From: Fimenecus sp045633505
Lineage (GTDB): Bacteria; Bacillota; Clostridia; Oscillospirales; Acutalibacteraceae
Direction of reading: 5' to 3'
DNA: 18,467 bases
Assembly (NCBI GenBank): GCA_045633505.1
Contig: JAZQYK010000053.1
Span: forward strand, 1-18,467
The notes below the pieces were generated by a model. The model worked only from the letters and a program-made list of their open reading frames with translations. It did no database searches and was not told the origin of the DNA. Below are positions 15,360-18,467 of the stretch, piece after piece. The position numbers and the translations under genes were made by a program. Every line of letters begins with the position of its first letter. Within the stretch, counting starts at the first letter, position 1.

Positions 15360-16634
15360 TTATATCTTCTTTGTGATTTTCCCATAAACTACACCGAGCT
15401 TTTTAGAGTAGAACTTGCGAAGTTTTTTCTGTTCTTCAGTCATAACCTCTTTCAAAATCGGCTTTTTCAGAGCTTCCATATTGCCATCGTCAAGGATGAA
15501 TGCCTGAGTCATACAAATTCCGCCCTTACCCTTTAACTGTGCACGGACGTAGCAACTGATTTTGTCAGAAAGTTCTGCAAGATTGATTGTAGCAGTCATT
15601 TCTCCGTCAGCATCAATTGACTCGGTCTTGATAACTTCGCCGTCGGCAATCCAATCAATTTCCCTGCAATTTACACCTGCAAGTGTGATTGTATCGTTAT
15701 CATCATCAACTGCGATTTTTGTGACTCTCGGACAAACACCCTCGCCCTTGAAATCTTCGCCCAATTCGTTTTTAGCATAACGGGCAATTGAGAAGAAAGT
15801 GCCTGTTTCCATAGCGTTGCGAAGTGTGTCGAGAGAATATTCAGGAAGAATAAAGTCCATAAATGCAGTATCAATCTGGTCAACCTGATGAGCGTCGCTG
15901 TTTGAGAAGCCGAAAACCTTGCGGCCGTAAGGGGTAAGAAGTTTTAATAATTCGTCCCATAAAATACGGTCACTGCGGTTTGGTATATCATACATATTAA
16001 GCACTTCAATGCCCATACAAGACGGGAATTTCATAATGAGATTTGCAAAAAAGGCAATATTTTTAGGGTCTTTTGCACAATCAGGATTTTTCTTTGCCTG
16101 CAACAAATCTGTCGGATGGTTAATATGAGAAATACCGCCGCTTTTTTCAATAAGCTCCATTGGGATTTCATAATCATATTCAAGCCCCTGAACGCCTTCG
16201 TAGGCATTGTCGGTAAAATATCCGTTTACGTGATTTTTCATAACGGTGAACATATTACATTCAATGGCATTCGGCACGTCTTCAAGACCGCGCGTTTTTG
16301 TTCTTGTGTTGTTCTGAGTTTTGTATGTACCTGCCTTGATGCCCTTGTACTGTTCTTCTGTCAGATAGCTTCTTTTTCCGTGCCATAAATACTGGAAGTT
16401 AAAGAATGGAATATGCGTTGGTTCTTCATTCCAGTATTTTCCTAAAATTCCGTGTTCAGCAAAAGCCAAAATGTCAAAATCATTGTCATAAAAGCCTTTA
16501 ATCATATCTGTCATTGTATCGTTTGCGTCACTATAAGTTGAATGAGTGTGCAAATTCGTTTTATAGTGGTGCTCCATATCGCCCAATAATTCGGTTACGC
16601 TTTCATAGGGATTGAAAATCTTATACTTAGCCAT
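15360..16634 (-). CDS. PHP-domain metal-dependent phosphoesterase-like protein
   Basis: A 424-residue protein with the four PHP metal-binding motifs: N27-L-H29-T-H31-S, A-E60-H61-G, H170-I-N-H173-P and N245-S-D247-A-H249. A beta-rich C-terminal segment (about 315-390) follows. PHP enzymes hydrolyse phosphate esters with two or three metal ions, but many members are uncharacterised and the substrate here is unknown. The insertion between the second and third motifs is long and aromatic. No signal peptide, so cytoplasmic. Co-transcribed with the GH26 lipoprotein and divergent from a GPH symporter, which suggests carbohydrate metabolism by context only. The ATG at 16634 is preceded by a purine-rich AAGAGAG ribosome site. 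Confidence 0.85.
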   Translation of the reverse strand: MAKYKIFNPYESVTELLGDMEHHYKTNLHTHSTYSDANDTMTDMIKGFYDNDFDILAFAEHGILGKYWNEEPTHIPFFNFQYLWHGKRSYLTEEQYKGIKAGTYKTQNNTRTKTRGLEDVPNAIECNMFTVMKNHVNGYFTDNAYEGVQGLEYDYEIPMELIEKSGGISHINHPTDLLQAKKNPDCAKDPKNIAFFANLIMKFPSCMGIEVLNMYDIPNRSDRILWDELLKLLTPYGRKVFGFSNSDAHQVDQIDTAFMDFILPEYSLDTLRNAMETGTFFSIARYAKNELGEDFKGEGVCPRVTKIAVDDDNDTITLAGVNCREIDWIADGEVIKTESIDADGEMTATINLAELSDKISCYVRAQLKGKGGICMTQAFILDDGNMEALKKPILKEVMTEEQKKLRKFYSKKLGVVYGKITKKI

Positions 16635-16668
16635 AATTTTCTCTCTTTCAAAAAATAATTATAGTATA

Positions 16669-16697
16669 AATATACCACTTTGTAAAAACAAAGTCAA
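16669..16697 (-). promoter_or_regulatory. Promoter of the PHP-GH26 operon
   Basis: Minus strand TTGACT (16697-16692), 17-bp spacer, TATATT (16674-16669), with a TGG extended -10. Confidence 0.75.
16677..16694. promoter_or_regulatory. Palindromic operator-like site between -35 and -10 of the PHP promoter
   Basis: ACTTTGT (16677-16683), AAAA, ACAAAGT (16688-16694) form a perfect 7-bp inverted repeat. It fills the promoter spacer and overlaps the -35, a position suited to a repressor. No regulator gene is in the window. No T run follows, so it is not a terminator. Confidence 0.5.
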
Positions 16698-16761
16698 CGG
16701 AAGACACGGTGCTTTACATAATAACCAAAATAAGCAAACAATAATTATCACTTTTCACCAA

Positions 16762-16790
16762 TGGAAATAATACTCAACATAATGTATAAT
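16762..16790 (+). promoter_or_regulatory. Probable promoter of the plus-strand GPH symporter
   Basis: TGGAAA (16762-16767, four of six), 17-bp spacer, perfect TATAAT (16785-16790), 30 bases before the ATG. It is divergent from the PHP promoter in the same 185-base gap; nothing else was seen in that gap apart from the operator-like palindrome. Confidence 0.6.
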
Positions 16791-16819
16791 TAAATTATTA
16801 AGTTGAAAGGTGTGCTTTT

Positions 16820-18286
16820 ATGAATTATATCAGCAAAAAAGAAAAAATCAGCTTTTTATCCGGTCTTGCAGGGCAAAACGTTGTCTATTGCTTTATCGGT
16901 GCTTCTTTCTTTCAGTATTTCTTGACGGATATCGCGCTGTTCCCTACTAATCTCGTGATATCAGGCGTCAACGTAAACGTTGTGGCTATTCTTCTTATTG
17001 CCATGAAAATTTGGGATGGCGTTAACGACCCGATTGTTGGCTCAATCGTTGACCGTCACCGTTTTAAAAACGGCGAAAAGCTCCGACCGTTACTTAAATA
17101 CACCCCTGTTCCCGTGGGTATATTTACGGTGCTCGTTTTCGTGGTTTTCTCAACGGAAGAAAGTCTTTTGTGGCTTCGTTTAGGTTATTTTGTAATAATG
17201 TATCTTTGTTGGGATATTTCTTACACCATGCAGGACGTTGCCATCTGGGGTATGACCGCAGTTGTCACACCAAACTCAAGTGAACGTGACAAATTCGTTC
17301 AGTTAGCACGTACTGTCGGCTCTGTTTTCTACGGTGTATTCAGCGCAGTAATACCAATGGTTATGGAAATCGTTGCTAAACAGTCAGGCAATTCCTTGGC
17401 GCTTATGACGGTTTTATTTGCAACTATCTTCGGTCTCGGCGGTGCTTTAATCAGCGCAAAATGCTACAAAGCGCAGGAAAGAGTTCGTCTTGTTGAGCCT
17501 GAAAAGCAACAAACGTCAATCCTTGAATGCTTCAAACTCTTATTCCAGAACAAGATGCTTATGCTCGTTACACTGTCAAATATTTTTGGTTCATTGGCAT
17601 TCGGCAACAGCCTTGTTACATATTTCTTCAAATACAAAATGCCTGAAATTTCGGTTGCAGGTTTTGTGCTTGGACCTTTAACTCTCACAACCGTTTACGG
17701 CGCTATTACTTATGCACCGAGCTTCTTGGGTATGATTTTTGCCGATAAACTTAAAGTGAAATTCAAGGGGCACCGAAATCTTCTCATCTTTATTCAGATT
17801 TGTACAATTGTGGGTAAGGTTCTTGCCTGGATTATCGGATTTGAGGGTAATAACATTCTTATTGGTATGATTATTATGGCAATCTGTTCAATCCCATCAG
17901 GTGCCGCAAGTATTGCTCAAACCTCTCTTTTCTGCGACAGCGTTGACTATATGGAATGGAAAACAGGCAAACGCACAGAAGGAGTTACCTTTGCAATGCA
18001 GACCTTCTTCACAAAGATTTCAAGCGGTATTACGGGCGCTCTTGCAACATTCTCTCTTGGTATTCTCGGCTACGTTGCCGTTGAAGACGTTGAAGGTGCG
18101 GTTTATCTTGGAACACAAAGCGAAGCCTTTGAAAACTGGATTTGGCCGTTAACAATGCTTACTCCTGCAATCGCGGCACTTCTCTATATCATTCCGTTGC
18201 TCTTTATTAAATACACACCCGAACAAAAAGCTCAGATTGAAAAAGAACTTGCAGAAAGAAGAGCAAAAGCGGAAATCACAGAATAA
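16820..18286 (+). CDS. GPH-family (MelB-like) sugar:cation symporter
   Basis: A 488-residue, about 12-segment symporter of the same superfamily as the gene at 4316-5977 but clearly diverged and without the long polar tail. The cation-site motif is W65-D66-G-V-N69-D70-P, followed by D78-R-H-R. The late GPH signature is DYMEWKTGKRTEG. The ribosome site AAAGGTG lies seven bases before the ATG. It is the only plus-strand gene and is divergent from the PHP-GH26 operon. Uptake of the mannan-derived oligosaccharides or sugars released by the GH26 enzyme is a reasonable inference; glucuronide or pentoside substrates are also known for the family. Confidence 0.88.
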   Translation: MNYISKKEKISFLSGLAGQNVVYCFIGASFFQYFLTDIALFPTNLVISGVNVNVVAILLIAMKIWDGVNDPIVGSIVDRHRFKNGEKLRPLLKYTPVPVGIFTVLVFVVFSTEESLLWLRLGYFVIMYLCWDISYTMQDVAIWGMTAVVTPNSSERDKFVQLARTVGSVFYGVFSAVIPMVMEIVAKQSGNSLALMTVLFATIFGLGGALISAKCYKAQERVRLVEPEKQQTSILECFKLLFQNKMLMLVTLSNIFGSLAFGNSLVTYFFKYKMPEISVAGFVLGPLTLTTVYGAITYAPSFLGMIFADKLKVKFKGHRNLLIFIQICTIVGKVLAWIIGFEGNNILIGMIIMAICSIPSGAASIAQTSLFCDSVDYMEWKTGKRTEGVTFAMQTFFTKISSGITGALATFSLGILGYVAVEDVEGAVYLGTQSEAFENWIWPLTMLTPAIAALLYIIPLLFIKYTPEQKAQIEKELAERRAKAEITE

Positions 18287-18302
18287 TAGATGTAAAAAAT
18301 AT

Positions 18303-18339
18303 ACTCCTGACAGATTTCATTATCCGTCAGGAGTTTTTT
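18303..18339 (+). terminator. Terminator after the GPH symporter, possibly bidirectional
   Basis: Arms 18303-18315 and 18322-18334 pair over 13 bp with one A/C mismatch in the plus-strand RNA (a G-U wobble in the minus-strand RNA). TTTTTT ends the plus-strand hairpin at 18334-18339. On the minus strand the hairpin is followed by ATATTTTTT, so it could also stop transcription arriving from the right. Confidence 0.88.
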
Positions 18340-18380
18340 GATAAATTAGAGTTTGTCGGGCTCTTTTGTATGGTGATATC

Positions 18381-18467
18381 ACCCTCTTGTCTCCCCTGAA
18401 AGGGGAGATGTCACGAAGTGACAGAGGGGTTATTCAATTAAACAACAAACCCCTCAGTCTCGCATAC
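18381..18467. repeat. Palindromic intergenic repeat (REP/MITE-like), cut by the window end
   Basis: Two adjacent GAA-loop hairpins: TCTCCCCT/AGGGGAGA (18390-18408) and TGTCAC/GTGACA (18409-18423). Near-complementary outer arms ACCCTCT (18381-18387) and AGAGGGGT (18423-18430) enclose them, giving a cruciform-like unit. A further ACCCCTCAGTCTCGC (18449-18463) looks like the start of an inverted second copy that continues beyond the window. No coding potential was seen. Confidence 0.65.

Noticed and set aside
15350..15385. Twelve extra N-terminal residues on the GH26 protein
   Set aside because: They would precede a complete lipoprotein signal peptide and overlap the PHP gene; the ATG at 15349 has a good ribosome site.
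1..18467. CRISPR array, tRNA, rRNA, insertion sequence or prophage genes
   Set aside because: No regularly spaced repeats, cloverleaf sequences, rRNA blocks, transposase or phage proteins were seen on either strand.

Overview
The window (about 40% GC by eye) looks like the chromosome of a strictly anaerobic, low-GC Gram-positive bacterium of the Clostridia, probably from a gut or rumen setting. The signs are an oxygen-sensitive class III ribonucleotide reductase with its radical activase, an NrdR repressor, single-chain glycyl-tRNA synthetase, a lipoprotein family-26 glycoside hydrolase, strong AGGAGG-like ribosome sites, TTGACA/TATAAT promoters and many intrinsic terminators. The genus cannot be fixed from the sequence alone. 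Every gene but the last lies on the minus strand.

Layout from left to right. (1) 1-52 is the first 17 codons of nrdR, with its promoter covered by two NrdR boxes. (2) 120-3681 is a four-gene minus-strand operon, in transcription order: circularly permuted ATP-grasp ligase, alpha-E protein, transglutaminase-like protease and a TIM-barrel isomerase-like protein. The first three are the signature of a conserved but biochemically uncharacterised predicted peptide or amide-forming system. (3) 3828-5977 holds a GPH-type sugar:cation symporter translationally coupled to a small membrane protein with an HEYGH metallopeptidase motif. (4) 6150-9449 is nrdD-trxB: a class III reductase carrying its own C-terminal redoxin domain, followed by a thioredoxin-reductase-like flavoprotein lacking the usual NADPH-phosphate-binding arginines. 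Its perfect TTGACA-17-TATAAT promoter is preceded by two NrdR boxes. nrdG (9571-10260) lies just upstream. (5) 10324-14258 is a putP - glyQS - diacylglycerol-kinase-like run ending in a strong terminator. (6) 14372-16634 is a PHP-domain protein plus a secreted GH26 lipoprotein, transcribed divergently from a second GPH symporter (16820-18286). (7) The right end has an apparently bidirectional terminator and a palindromic intergenic repeat that runs off the window.

How the genes work together. nrdR, nrdD, nrdG and trxB form one deoxynucleotide-synthesis regulon: the NrdR box pairs at nrdR and nrdD have the same 32-bp pitch, and in both cases the distal box abuts or overlaps the stop codon of the preceding gene. 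The GH26 lipoprotein, PHP protein and GPH symporter plausibly form a small beta-mannan or oligosaccharide uptake island. The most interesting under-described parts are the ATP-grasp/alpha-E/transglutaminase operon with its TIM-barrel partner, the NrdD-redoxin plus atypical reductase pair, and the transporter-coupled HEYGH membrane protein. No rRNA, tRNA, CRISPR array, insertion sequence or phage gene was seen, and no non-coding stretch exceeds about 190 bases.
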